From DASVBE01 sp963770375 (GTDB taxonomy: Bacteria > Actinomycetota > Actinomycetes > Streptosporangiales > Streptosporangiaceae), in NCBI GenBank assembly GCA_963770375.1, contig CAVYPM010000017.1, positions 620,001-684,000 on the forward strand: DNA of 64,000 nucleotides, in the 5' to 3' direction. Positions 44,747 through 53,324 of the stretch are shown piece by piece. Both the position numbers and the translations under genes were made by a program. The number at the start of each line of letters is the position of its first letter. Positions within the stretch are counted from its first letter, which is position 1. The notes beneath the pieces were generated by a model. It had not been told where the DNA came from. It did not search any database and saw only the letters and a program-made list of their open reading frames with translations.

Positions 44747-45544
44747 ATGGACCGGATTGAATGCCAGTGGTGCCAGGCCCAGAACGAGATCGGCCGGCCG
44801 AACTGCCTCACCTGCGGTGCACCGCTTGACGTCAAGGACCTGGTGACCGACTCCGGCTGGGCCGAGGCGCCCCGGCTGCGGGACATGACCGAGTTCCGGT
44901 TCTCCAACTCGGTCTGCCAGATCGAGGGCGAGATCGTGCCGGTCGCCGAGATCGCGCTGGCCCCGGGCGACGCGGTGTTCTTCGAGCACCACGTGATGCT
45001 CTGGAAGGAACCGCAGGTTCCGATGACCGCGCTGAACACCAGCGGCGGCATGAAGCGGATGCTCGGCGGGATGCCGAACATCTTGTCCGTGGCGCACGGG
45101 CCGGGCCGGGTGGCGTTCTCCCGGGACCACGCGGGCGAGGTGGTCGTGCTGCCGCTGCACCCGTCGATGGAGATCGACGTGCGCGAGCACGCGTTCCTGG
45201 CCGGCACCCATTCGCTGAGCTACTCGTTCATCCGGATCAAGGGCCTGGCCAACGTGCTGCACGGCGGCAGCGGCATGTACATGGACCGGTTCGTCACCTC
45301 GAACCAGCCGGGCCTGCTGCTCCTGCACGGCTACGGCAACGTGTTCCAGAAGACCTTGCAGCCGGGCGAGAAGATCCTGGTCGAGCCGGGCGGCTTCCTG
45401 TACAAGGACTCGTCGGTGCAGATGAACGCGGTCCAGCAGGACGTCAAGACCGGGCTGATGCGGCGCGGCATGTACCTGGCCGAGATGACCGGGCCGGGCC
45501 GGGTCGGCATCCAGTCCATGTACGTCCACCACGGCTCCGAGTAG
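44747..45544 (+). CDS. AIM24-family protein with N-terminal zinc ribbon (1)
   Basis: 265 residues. A short zinc ribbon opens the protein (CQWCQAQN...CLTCGAP), followed by an AIM24/TIGR00266 beta-helix-like domain. It has GEIVPVAEIALAPGDAVFFEHH, ARGP-like AHGPGRVAFSRDHAGEV, LHGYGNVFQKTLQPGEKILVEP in the second half, and a closing MTGPGRVGIQSM. The protein family has no established biochemical activity. ATG 44747 is preceded by AAAGG. It ends 10 bp before its paralogue. Confidence 0.87.
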   Translation: MDRIECQWCQAQNEIGRPNCLTCGAPLDVKDLVTDSGWAEAPRLRDMTEFRFSNSVCQIEGEIVPVAEIALAPGDAVFFEHHVMLWKEPQVPMTALNTSGGMKRMLGGMPNILSVAHGPGRVAFSRDHAGEVVVLPLHPSMEIDVREHAFLAGTHSLSYSFIRIKGLANVLHGGSGMYMDRFVTSNQPGLLLLHGYGNVFQKTLQPGEKILVEPGGFLYKDSSVQMNAVQQDVKTGLMRRGMYLAEMTGPGRVGIQSMYVHHGSE

Positions 45545-45554
45545 GGGGCCGGCC

Positions 45555-46448
45555 ATGACCGCACCTGCCCAGAGCACGTACACCTGCCCGTACTGCCGGA
45601 TGAACAGCGACGGCACCGACCGGACGTGCCTGCACTGCGGCGCGCCGGTCGACGTCCGGCTGAAGGTGACCAACTCCGGCTGGATCGAGCAGCCGCCGAT
45701 CAGGGACATGGCCAGGCTCCGGTTCAGCCGGTCCACCGTCCAGATCAGCGGCGCGTACGTGCCGGTCGCGGAGATGGGCCTGAACGGGGACGACTGGGTC
45801 TACTTCTCGCACCACAGCCTGCTGCACACCGACACCGACGTGAAGCTGGACAACCTCCCGCTGCGCGGCGCCTGGAAGCGGATGCGGGCCGGAATGCCAG
45901 TCATCATGATGACCGCCCGGGGTCCTGGGCACATCGCGTTCAGCGCCGACAAGCCGGGCGAGACGCTGGCCGTGCCGCTGAACCCGAACTGGGCGATCGA
46001 CGTGACCGAGCACCGGTTCCTGGTCGCCACCGGGAACGTCACCTACGACTACGACCAGTCGCACGTCTGGTTCACCACCGGGTCCGGTGACGACACCGAG
46101 TGGCACTACCCGATCGGCCAGTACATCGACACGTTCAGCGCGACCGGCGGCCCCGGCCTGCTGCTGCTGCACGCGCCGGGCAACACGTTCCTGCGTGACC
46201 TGGGGCCGCAGGAGCAGATCCTGGTGCAGCCCGGCGGCCTGATCTACAAGGACCGGTCGGTGCGGATGCACCTGCACTTCGAGTACCCGCGGGGCCAGTA
46301 CTGGTACTCCTCGGCGCGGTGGCAGGCCAAGTCGACGTGGCTGGCGCTGACCGGCCCCGGCCGGGTGGCGATCAGCTCGGCGTTCGAGAACCCGGAGGGG
46401 TCAGGGTCCGTGACCCGCACGTCCGGTTCGACTACGCAGCACTGGTAG
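45555..46448 (+). CDS. AIM24-family protein with N-terminal zinc ribbon (2)
   Basis: 297 residues, a tandem paralogue of the previous gene with the same layout. The zinc ribbon is CPYCRMN...CLHCGAP. The AIM24 core contains VPVAEMGLNGDDWVYFSHHS, TARGPGHIAFSADKPGE, LLLHAPGNTFLRDLGPQEQI and LTGPGRVAISSAFE. It carries an extra Tyr/Trp-rich insert near 245-260 and a Ser/Thr tail. Conserved order with the SPFH gene and shared zinc ribbons suggest one complex. Confidence 0.88.
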   Translation: MTAPAQSTYTCPYCRMNSDGTDRTCLHCGAPVDVRLKVTNSGWIEQPPIRDMARLRFSRSTVQISGAYVPVAEMGLNGDDWVYFSHHSLLHTDTDVKLDNLPLRGAWKRMRAGMPVIMMTARGPGHIAFSADKPGETLAVPLNPNWAIDVTEHRFLVATGNVTYDYDQSHVWFTTGSGDDTEWHYPIGQYIDTFSATGGPGLLLLHAPGNTFLRDLGPQEQILVQPGGLIYKDRSVRMHLHFEYPRGQYWYSSARWQAKSTWLALTGPGRVAISSAFENPEGSGSVTRTSGSTTQHW

Positions 46449-46561
46449 GCCGTTCGCTGTTGCTGGCGGCTGGCCTGGCGGGTTCGCCGGGCCGGCCGCC
46501 AGCGCGTTTCCCGGCGCGGTAAGGCTGTTAGTGGCTGTTAGTGCTGGCACCATAGGGAGCC

Positions 46562-46936
46562 ATGTTTCTGCTGGCCGTTCTGCTCACCGTGGCGCTGGTG
46601 CTGGAGACCCTGCCGTCCGCGGTGGTCGGCCTGAGCCGCGCCAAGGTCGGGCTGACCCGGCTCGACCAGCTCACCCGGCTCGGCGTGCTGGAGGGCCGGA
46701 ACCTGTGGGTGGTGACGCTGCTCGGCGTCCTGCACTCGGTGGGCACCGCGTGCGTGCTGATCGGCCTGGACTTCCCCGCGGTTGGCGTGGCCGGCGCGGC
46801 GATCGAGGCCGCGATCTTCATCTGGGTGCTGTACCGGCAGATCCGGGCCGGTGACCGGGGCCGGGCGCTGGGCGCCTACACGCTGTTCACCGCGATGGCC
46901 CTGGCCGTGCTAGTGGTCAACCTCCTGCGCCTGTGA
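46562..46936 (+). CDS. small four-helix membrane protein (124 aa)
   Basis: 124 residues with four hydrophobic segments (about 2-22, 48-66, 70-90, 104-123). Between the first two is a polar stretch (LSRAKVGLTRLDQLTRLGVLEGRN) and there is a basic loop (YRQIRAGDRGRAL). The look recalls DoxX-like or DUF-type membrane proteins, but I cannot assign a family. ATG 46562 has GGGAG 5 bases upstream. It stands alone, 113 bp after the AIM24 genes. Confidence 0.7.
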   Translation: MFLLAVLLTVALVLETLPSAVVGLSRAKVGLTRLDQLTRLGVLEGRNLWVVTLLGVLHSVGTACVLIGLDFPAVGVAGAAIEAAIFIWVLYRQIRAGDRGRALGAYTLFTAMALAVLVVNLLRL

Positions 46937-47030
46937 CCTGATCACGTTTCCGGCAGAGCGTGTAACGCCGGGCCGGGTGCTGTGACTGAATGATGGACGG
47001 GCGGCGCAGGGAACCGGCCGCGCCGGGGGG

Positions 47031-47169
47031 ATGATGCGCATGGAGACGGATAGCTGGCACTGGGCGGAGTACGCCCGTCTGTGCGGCGCGACCGGGATCA
47101 AGGCGGTGCGGCGGGAGGAGCTCGACGCGGCCATGCTCCACGTCGAGCAAGATCCCGAACTGCTGTAGA
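47031..47169 (+). pseudogene. thiamine-pyrophosphate enzyme C-terminal fragment, frameshifted
   Basis: From ATG 47031 the frame reads METDSWHWAEYARLCGATGI. After one extra base near 47100 the sense continues KAVRREELDAAMLHVEQDPE and LL then TAG (47167-47169). This resembles the end of the pyruvate oxidase/acetolactate synthase TPP domain (...FAxYARACGAxGIRVxRxEELDAAL...). The remaining ~500 residues are missing, and the frame is broken. A gene remnant. Confidence 0.5.
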
Positions 47170-47232
47170 GCCCATCTCCTGCGGGAGCGCCTGCCGGCGC
47201 TGCCGCGCCCACCTCACCAGGAGCCCGAGCCG

Positions 47233-47949
47233 ATGAGCCATCCCAGCCCGCGATATGACGACCTGCGCGCCCTGTTCATCAACGGGACGCTGAAGCGGTC
47301 GCCCGAGCCCAGCAATACCCAGGGCCTGATCGACGTCAGCGCCCACATCATGACCGCCAGCGGCGTCCAGGTGGACCACATCCGGGCCATCGACCACGAC
47401 ATCGCGACCGGGGTGTGGCCGGACATGACCGAGCACGGCTGGCCGTCGGACGCCTGGCCGCAGCTCTACCAGAAGGTGCTGGCCGCGGACATCCTGGTGC
47501 TGGCCGGGCCGATCTGGCTGGGCGACAACAGCTCGGTCACCAAACAGGTGATCGAGCGGCTCTACGCCTGCTCGCACCTGCTCAACGAGGCCGGGCAGTA
47601 CGCCTACTACGGGCGGGTGGCCGGGTGCCTGATCACCGGGAACGAGGACGGCGTCAAGCACTGCGCGATGAACGTGCTCTACAGCCTGCAGCACCTGGGC
47701 TACACGATCCCGCCGCAGGCCGACGCCGGCTGGATCGGCGAAGCCGGCCCGGGACCGTCCTACCTGGACCCGGGGTCTGGCGGCCCGGGCAACGACTTCA
47801 CCAACCGCAACACCACGTTCATGACCTGGAACCTGCTGCACCTGGCCCGGATGCTCAAGGACGCCGGCGGGATCCCGGCCCACGGCAACCAGCGGTCCGA
47901 ATGGGACGCCGGCTGCCGCTTCGACTTCGAGAACCCCGACTACCGGTAG
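47233..47949 (+). CDS. flavodoxin-fold NAD(P)H-dependent oxidoreductase
   Basis: 238 residues of the NADPH-dependent FMN reductase/flavodoxin type. The FMN phosphate loop region is ALFINGTLKRSPEPSNTQG, and the isoalloxazine-contact segment is VLAGPIWLGDNSSVTKQVIERL. A further strand and turn is GCLITGNEDGVKHCAMNVLY. The likely role is quinone or flavin reduction; the partner is unknown. GGAGCCCG-like purines lie before ATG 47233. A single gene. Confidence 0.88.
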   Translation: MSHPSPRYDDLRALFINGTLKRSPEPSNTQGLIDVSAHIMTASGVQVDHIRAIDHDIATGVWPDMTEHGWPSDAWPQLYQKVLAADILVLAGPIWLGDNSSVTKQVIERLYACSHLLNEAGQYAYYGRVAGCLITGNEDGVKHCAMNVLYSLQHLGYTIPPQADAGWIGEAGPGPSYLDPGSGGPGNDFTNRNTTFMTWNLLHLARMLKDAGGIPAHGNQRSEWDAGCRFDFENPDYR

Positions 47950-48005
47950 CCGCCCGCGAGAGCTGCGGGCGCCGCGGCGGAAGGCCCGCTGTCGGCGGGC
48001 CGGGC

Positions 48006-48017
48006 TAGTCTCGGCGC
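48006..48017 (+). promoter_or_regulatory. leaderless-type -10 box before the alpha/beta hydrolase
   Basis: TAGTCT (48006-48011) lies 6 bases before ATG 48018 and no ribosome-binding sequence is present. Confidence 0.45.
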
Positions 48018-48878
48018 ATGCTCACTGAGACCGACATTGATCTGGGCGGCGGCCGCGTCCGGCACGTCTACGACACCGGCGTCGGTGGCGGCGCTGCCGG
48101 GCTGGCCGTCTTCTGGCACGCGGGCACGCCGAACACCGGTGACCCGCCGGGGCCGCTGCTGCCCGATTCGGAGAAGCTGGGCGTCCGCTGGGTCGGGTAC
48201 GACCGGCCCGGCTACGCCGGCACCCCGGCCGTGCCGGGGCGGGACGTGGCCTCGGCCGCCGCGGACGTGGCCGGGATCGCGGACGCGCTGGGGATCGACC
48301 GGTTCGCGGTCATGGGCCACTCCGGCGGCGGCCCGCACGCGCTGGCCTGCGCCGCGCTGCTGCCCGGCCGGGTGCTGGCCGCGGTCTCCGGCTCGGGCCT
48401 GGCCCCGCGCAGCGCCGAGGGGCTGGACTGGCTGGCCGGCATGACCGAGGGCGGCAAGGACAACATGCGGGCGGCCCAGCAGGGCAAGGAGGCGCTGGCC
48501 GCCTACCAGGCGTCGGCCGAGTGGGACCCCTCGGTGTTCACCGAGGCCGACCACGCGGCGCTGGCCGGCGACTGGTCCTGGCTCATGACGGTGGTGCGCA
48601 AGGCCGGTGCGGGCCCCGACGACGGCGCGCTGGACGACGACCTCGCCTACAACACGCCGTGGGGCTTCGACCCGGCCCGGATCACCGCGCCGGTCCTGAT
48701 CCTGCACGGCGGCGAGGACCGCATGGTCCCCGCGTCGCACGGCGAGTGGCTGGCCGCGCACATCCCCGGCGCCGAGCTGTGGCTCCGGCCGGGCGACGGG
48801 CACCTGTCGGTGCTGTCGTCGGCCCGCGCCGCGCTGGACTGGATCTGCGAGAAGGCGGCCAGCGCCAGCGAGCCGTAA
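48018..48878 (+). CDS. alpha/beta-fold hydrolase
   Basis: 286 residues with the alpha/beta hydrolase core: the oxyanion strand VFWHAGTPNTG, VGYDRPGYAGT, the nucleophile elbow MGHSGGGPHAL (Ser), an Asp in LHGGEDRMVP and the catalytic His in PGDGHLSVL. A helical cap lies between (about 135-200). Substrate unknown; members include esterases, epoxide hydrolases and prolyl aminopeptidase-like enzymes. Confidence 0.9.
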   Translation: MLTETDIDLGGGRVRHVYDTGVGGGAAGLAVFWHAGTPNTGDPPGPLLPDSEKLGVRWVGYDRPGYAGTPAVPGRDVASAAADVAGIADALGIDRFAVMGHSGGGPHALACAALLPGRVLAAVSGSGLAPRSAEGLDWLAGMTEGGKDNMRAAQQGKEALAAYQASAEWDPSVFTEADHAALAGDWSWLMTVVRKAGAGPDDGALDDDLAYNTPWGFDPARITAPVLILHGGEDRMVPASHGEWLAAHIPGAELWLRPGDGHLSVLSSARAALDWICEKAASASEP

Positions 48879-48972
48879 TCCGCACTGCCCGCTTCGCCGC
48901 CGCGGACGACCTCACGAACCGGTGCCCTGGCGCGTCTACCAGGCAGACGACGAGAAGCACCGGGAGGCAACG

Positions 48973-49476
48973 ATGACCGTCACCCACACCGTGGCCAGCA
49001 CGCCGCTTGGCGACCTCACGCTGGTGGCCGACGATGGCGTGCTGACCGGCGTGTACTTCCCGCACCACTGGCACCGCCCCGACCCGTCTGGCTTCGGCGA
49101 GCGCGACGACCGCGGGTTCGGCCCGGTCCGCGAGCAGCTGGCCGAGTACTTCAGCGGCCAGCGGACTGTGTTTGACGTGCCAGTCCGTGCCGACGGCGAC
49201 GAGTTCCAGCACCGGGTCTGGGACGTGATCGCCGCGATCCCCTACGGCGAGACCGTCAGCTACGGCGAGATCGCCCGCCGCCTCGGCGACGGGGTCCTGG
49301 CCAAGGACGTGGGCAGCGCCACCGGGCGTAATCCGCTCAGCGTCGTTGTGCCCTGCCACCGGGTGGTCGGCAAGGACGGCGCGCTGACCGGCTACGCAGG
49401 CGGCCTCAAGCGCAAGCGCTACCTGCTCGACCTGGAGTCGGCCGTCGCCCCCGCCGCCGCGGACCGCCTGTTCTGA
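48973..49476 (+). CDS. ogt: methylated-DNA--[protein]-cysteine S-methyltransferase
   Basis: A suicide repair protein that removes alkyl groups from O6-alkylguanine (and O4-alkylthymine). It has 167 residues. The acceptor Cys128 lies in VVVPCHRVVG, with the upstream helix-turn-helix region YGETVSYGEIARRLG and the Asn hinge GRNPLSVV. GGGAGG precedes ATG 48973. No Ada-type transcription domain is attached, so it is the Ogt form. Confidence 0.95.
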   Translation: MTVTHTVASTPLGDLTLVADDGVLTGVYFPHHWHRPDPSGFGERDDRGFGPVREQLAEYFSGQRTVFDVPVRADGDEFQHRVWDVIAAIPYGETVSYGEIARRLGDGVLAKDVGSATGRNPLSVVVPCHRVVGKDGALTGYAGGLKRKRYLLDLESAVAPAAADRLF

Positions 49477-49492
49477 AACAGGCGCCCCGGCG

Positions 49493-50899
49493 CTAGATGT
49501 CGTCCGTGGGGCGCATGAGCTTGCGGGCTGCTTCGGTCAGGCTTCCCGTTAGGGACGGGTACACCGCGAACGTGTGGGCGACCTGATCCACGGTCAGGTG
49601 CTGCTCGACCGCCAGGGAGACGCCCAGGATCAGCTCGCTGGCCCGCGGCGCCACCACGACCCCGCCGAGGACCATTCCCGTCGAGGGGCGGGCGAACAGC
49701 TTGATGAAGCCGTCCCTGAACCCTTGCATCTTCGCCCGCGCGTTGGTGGCCAGCGGCAGCTTGACCACCCGGGCGCCGACGTCCTCGGCGGCCGCCTGGG
49801 TCAGGCCCACGGTGGCGATCTCCGGCTCGGTAAAGATCGTCGCCGCCACATGGGACAGGCGGATCGGGTGGACCGCCTCGCCCAGCGCGTGCCACATCGC
49901 GATCCGGCCCTGCATCGCCGCGACCGAGGCCAGCATCCAGACGCCGGTGCAGTCCCCGGCTGCGTACACCCCACTGCTCGATGTCCGCGACACCCGGTCC
50001 ACCTGGATGAAACCGCCTTTGCCGAGCGTGATCCCGCACTCCTCCAGCCCGAGGCCGCCGGTGTTCGGCACCATGCCCACCGTGAGCAGGCAGTGCGAGC
50101 CGCGCACGGTCCGCCCGTCGGTCAGCGTGACCGCCACCCCGGAGGCCGTCCGCTCCACGCCCGCGGCCCGCGACCTCGACAGAACAGTCATCCCCCGCCG
50201 CCGGAACACGTCCTCGACCACCACGGCCGCGTCCGCGTCCTCCTGGGGCAGCACCCGGTCGCGCGATGACACCAGCGTGACCTGGGAGCCCAGCGCCTGG
50301 TACGCGCCGGCGAACTCGGCACCGGTCACCCCGGACCCGACCACGATCAGCTCCGCGGGCAGCTCAGGAAGGTCGTAGAGCTGGCGGCAGGTCAGCAGCC
50401 GGTCCCCGTCCGGCACCGCGCCGGGCAGTTCCCGCGGCCGCGCGCCGGTCGCCAGCAGGACCACGTCGGCAGCGATCTCCCGGTCGCCGGACACCACCGT
50501 CCGGGGGGAAGCCAGCCGCCCGTGACCCGATATGACCTTGACGCCCTCGGCCGCCAGCCTGGCCACGTCCGCGGACTGCGCCCCGGCCAGCGTCCGGACG
50601 CGGGCGTACAGCCGCGGCGCGTCGACCATGGCGTGGTCCGCGCCGGGCGGCAGGTCAAGCCCCAGCCGCGCCGCGCCGTCCAGCGACGCCATCAGCCCCG
50701 ACGTGGCGATGAGCGTCTTGGACGGCACGCAGTCGGTCAGCACGCAGGCGCCGCCCAGGCCGTCGGAGTCCACCACGGTGACGTCCGCGCCCAGCTGGGC
50801 GGCCACCAGCGCGGCCTCGTACCCGCCAGGACCGCCCCCGATGATGGCCACCCTGGTCTGCGGCTGGTTCACATCGCCCGATTCTGTCGCAACGGCCAC
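49493..50899 (-). CDS. NAD(P)H-quinone dehydrogenase, LpdA type (pyridine nucleotide-disulfide family)
   Basis: A FAD-dependent oxidoreductase of 468 residues. FAD loop: IIGGGPGGYEAAL. The redox-type cysteine pair is in GGACVLTDCVPSKT, NAD(P) loop VVGSGVTGAEFAGAY, and FAD-contact SSGVYAAGDCTGV. The C-terminal dimer domain has AVYPSLTGSLTEAARK where lipoamide dehydrogenases have His-Pro-Thr-x-Ser-Glu, so the acid-base His-Glu is lost. That pattern fits M. tuberculosis LpdA (Rv3303c), a quinone reductase. GTG 50899 is listed; the GTG before NQPQTR, 9 codons in, is possible. Confidence 0.92.
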   Translation of the reverse strand: MAVATESGDVNQPQTRVAIIGGGPGGYEAALVAAQLGADVTVVDSDGLGGACVLTDCVPSKTLIATSGLMASLDGAARLGLDLPPGADHAMVDAPRLYARVRTLAGAQSADVARLAAEGVKVISGHGRLASPRTVVSGDREIAADVVLLATGARPRELPGAVPDGDRLLTCRQLYDLPELPAELIVVGSGVTGAEFAGAYQALGSQVTLVSSRDRVLPQEDADAAVVVEDVFRRRGMTVLSRSRAAGVERTASGVAVTLTDGRTVRGSHCLLTVGMVPNTGGLGLEECGITLGKGGFIQVDRVSRTSSSGVYAAGDCTGVWMLASVAAMQGRIAMWHALGEAVHPIRLSHVAATIFTEPEIATVGLTQAAAEDVGARVVKLPLATNARAKMQGFRDGFIKLFARPSTGMVLGGVVVAPRASELILGVSLAVEQHLTVDQVAHTFAVYPSLTGSLTEAARKLMRPTDDI

Positions 50900-50963
50900 T
50901 CTCCGGGCGCCGCGGCACGGAACCCGCTGTCAGGTCCCGGTCACACGCGACGCCCCTGCCTCG

Positions 50964-50977
50964 TAGGCTACTGAGTC
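50964..50977 (+). promoter_or_regulatory. leaderless-type -10 box before the cyclotransferase-like gene
   Basis: TAGGCT (50964-50969) stands 8 bases before GTG 50978; there is no Shine-Dalgarno sequence. Confidence 0.4.
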
Positions 50978-51430
50978 GTGGAGCTGTATGCCGCCTACGG
51001 CAGCAACATGGACCCGGCCCGGATGGCGGAACGCTGCCCGCACTCACCTATGCAGGGCACCGGCTGGCTGGAAGGCTGGCGGCTGACCTTCGGCGGGGAG
51101 GACATCAGCTGGGAAGGAGCCCTCGGCACGGTGGTCGAGGACTCCTCCGAGCGGGTCTTCGTGGTGCTGTACGAGGTGTCAGAGACCGACGCCAAGTCCC
51201 TCGACCGCTGGGACGGCGCGACCATCGACTACTACCGGACCACCAGGGTCCGGGTGAGTACCGCCGAGGGCGAGGTGCTGGCCTGGCTCTACGTGCTCAA
51301 CGCGTACGAGGGCGGGCTGCCGTCCGCGCACTACCTCGGCGTGATGGCCGACGCCGCGGAGAAGGTCGGCGCGCCGCACACTTACGTGGCGTGGCTGCGC
51401 TCGCGCCCGTGCACCACGATCGGCGGGTAG
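50978..51430 (+). CDS. gamma-glutamylcyclotransferase-like protein
   Basis: 150 residues with the GGCT fold. The substrate-phosphate-like loop is YGSNM at residues 7-11, followed by RCPHSPMQGTGWLEGWRLTF, VVLYEVSETDAKSLDRWDG and a DYYRTTRVRV strand. GGCT enzymes release 5-oxoproline from gamma-glutamyl amides; many bacterial members act on other gamma-glutamylamines. GTG 50978 is the start. Its 3' end overlaps the opposite-strand transketolase C-terminal reading frame by 49 bp. Confidence 0.87.
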   Translation: MELYAAYGSNMDPARMAERCPHSPMQGTGWLEGWRLTFGGEDISWEGALGTVVEDSSERVFVVLYEVSETDAKSLDRWDGATIDYYRTTRVRVSTAEGEVLAWLYVLNAYEGGLPSAHYLGVMADAAEKVGAPHTYVAWLRSRPCTTIGG

Positions 51431-52349
51431 CCGCCACGACCGGCCGGCCCCGCCAGGCCGCCGCCCAGGAAGCCCGCGATCCGCTCCCGCAGTGAGGCCG
51501 CGTCCAGGCCGTGCGCGGCCCGGTGCTCCTGGCGGGTGCCGTAGTGACGCAGCTCGTCCCGGCCCACGCCCAGGCTCAGCAGCCGGTGCGGCCGGTCCGC
51601 CAGCGCCGCCGTGGCCTGCGCCGCCGACGTGCCGGCCAGGTACGGCTCGACCAGGACCACGTCCGGCCGGCCCAGCACGTGGCCCGCAGCGCCGCCCCGT
51701 CGAACGGCCGGATCGTCGCGGCGTACAGCACCGCCACGTCCATCCCCTGGGTGGCCAGCAGCACCTCGTCGGCCACCGGCCCGACCGCGACCACCGCCCC
51801 GGCCGACCCGTCCCGCAGCAGTGTCCACCCGCTGGCCGGCCCGGCCAGCGGCGCCAGGTTCGACTCCAGCGACATCCGCAGGTACACCAGGTCATCCCCG
51901 GCCACCGAGGCGCGCAGCAGCCGCTCGGCCTCGTCCGGATGGCCCGGCACGTGCACCACGGCGCCGGGCAGGGTATCGAGCAGCGCCACGTCACCGGGTG
52001 ACTGGTGGGTCCGCCCGCCGGACGCGATGTCGTAGGACGCGCCCGCGCTGGCCAGCACCGCGCCCACGCCCTGGTGCACCAGGTCCAGCTTGATCTGCTC
52101 CCACGGGCGTTCCACCAGGAAGCTGGCGAACGTGTGCGCGATCGGCCGCATCCCGGACAGGGCCAGCCCGCCCGCCACGCTGATCACCAGCTGCTCGCGG
52201 ATGCCCAGGTTGATCACCCGGTCCGGGTGGCGGCGCTGGGCCGGGCCGAACGCGTCGGCGGAGATGTCGGCCAGCACCACGGCCAGCCGCGGGTCGGTGT
52301 CCAGCAGGTCGCTGGCGATGCGGCAGAAACGCTCTCGCATGGTTTCCAC
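51382..52349 (-). pseudogene. transketolase C-terminal subunit, interrupted by a one-base frameshift
   Basis: From GTG 52349 the product reads as the pyrimidine/C-terminal half of a split transketolase. It has VVLADISADAFG, VINLGIREQLVISVAGGLAL, HTFASFLVERPWEQIKLDL and VGPVADEVLLATQGMDV. The sense is lost near 51680 after FDGAALRAT. Adding one base there restores LGRPDVVLVEPYLAGTSAAQ and the rest of the C-terminal domain down to the stop at 51382. The un-shifted frame ends at 51576 in an Arg/Trp-rich nonsense tail. Because its partner gene is intact, this may be a sequencing indel or a recent inactivation. Confidence 0.8.
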
Positions 52350-52397
52350 AGGTCTGCTCTCCTGTCAGGGCGGGTCAGGGGGCCGGTCAGCGGCCGG

Positions 52398-53126
52398 TCA
52401 GGCCGGCTCGAGCGACGGGTACGGGCGGGTGGCGGTCGGGATGACGGCGACGACCGCGTGCGGCCGGCCCGGGTGCGGCGCGCTCAGCGCGGCGGCCAGC
52501 CCGTCGTGGTCCCGGCCGTGGACGCGCTGCGCGGTCCAGCCCTCGACGGTGAACCGTGCCTCGATGCCGCCCGGCCAGCCCCAGCTGGAGGAGTCGTTGT
52601 CGATGATCACCGCGGTGAGCCGGTCCAGGCCGGCCCGGCCGGCGAAGGCGATCGCCTCCTGATTCGAGCCCTCGTCCAGCTCACCGTCGCCCACCAGGAC
52701 GAACATCCGCGCACCGGCCAGCCCCTGGGCGCGCAGCCCGAGCGCCGTGCCGACGGCCAGCGGCAGCCCGTGGCCCAGCGACCCGCTGGAGATCTCCGCG
52801 CCGGGCACCAGCGTGCGGTCCGGGTGCTGGCCCAGCCGCGAGCCGAACGTGCCGAACGACGGCAGCTCGGCCTCGGGCAGGAAGCCCTTGGCCGCCAGCA
52901 CGGCGTAGTAGGCCATCGGCCCGTGCCCCTTGGACAGGTAGAACCGGTCCCTGGACGGCCAGTCCGCGGTCTCCGGGGTGACCCGGAGCACCCGGTCGTA
53001 CAGCACCCAGAGCACATCGAGAGTGGACTCGGCCGCGAAATCGTGCTTCTCGTCGCCCGTCATCTTCGCCATCAGCCCAGGCAGATCGGCATGTCCGTAC
53101 CGCCCTGGGGCCCGCATCGTGGTCAT
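52398..53126 (-). CDS. transketolase N-terminal subunit (TPP-binding half)
   Basis: 242 residues, the pyrophosphate-binding half of a split transketolase. It has SKGHGPMAYYAVLAAKGFL, GSLGHGLPLAVGTALG, and the TPP/metal motif GDGELDEGSNQEA with Asn in IIDNDSSSWG. It would transfer two-carbon ketol units together with the downstream C-terminal subunit. The downstream gene begins 48 bp after its stop. Two palindromes lie just upstream (53145-53191), suggesting substrate-controlled expression rather than a housekeeping role. Confidence 0.88.
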   Translation of the reverse strand: MTTMRAPGRYGHADLPGLMAKMTGDEKHDFAAESTLDVLWVLYDRVLRVTPETADWPSRDRFYLSKGHGPMAYYAVLAAKGFLPEAELPSFGTFGSRLGQHPDRTLVPGAEISSGSLGHGLPLAVGTALGLRAQGLAGARMFVLVGDGELDEGSNQEAIAFAGRAGLDRLTAVIIDNDSSSWGWPGGIEARFTVEGWTAQRVHGRDHDGLAAALSAPHPGRPHAVVAVIPTATRPYPSLEPA

Positions 53127-53144
53127 GCCGACGAGCTTGCCTGC

Positions 53145-53191
53145 TCAAGCCGGCTTGAAGTCAAGTCGCATAGCTAAAGCCAGCTTTAGCT
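53145..53191. promoter_or_regulatory. two palindromic operators upstream of the split transketolase
   Basis: TCAAGCCGGCTTGA (53145-53158) is a perfect 14-bp palindrome. AGCTAAAGC-CA-GCTTTAGCT (53172-53191) is a 9-bp inverted repeat with 2-bp spacer. Both share the core AAGCCrGCTT and sit 19 and 46 bp upstream of the start codon at 53126. Confidence 0.7.
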
Positions 53192-53324
53192 TTGCGGGCA
53201 AGCGGAGGCCCCGCACGGGCAGGCTGATTTTTATGGATTACGGTGGGCCCGGCGCGGGCCCCGCCGCCCCGGCCCGCCCGCTACGGCGCTGGGCCAGGCC
53301 CCGGCCCGGGCCGGGCCACGAGGG

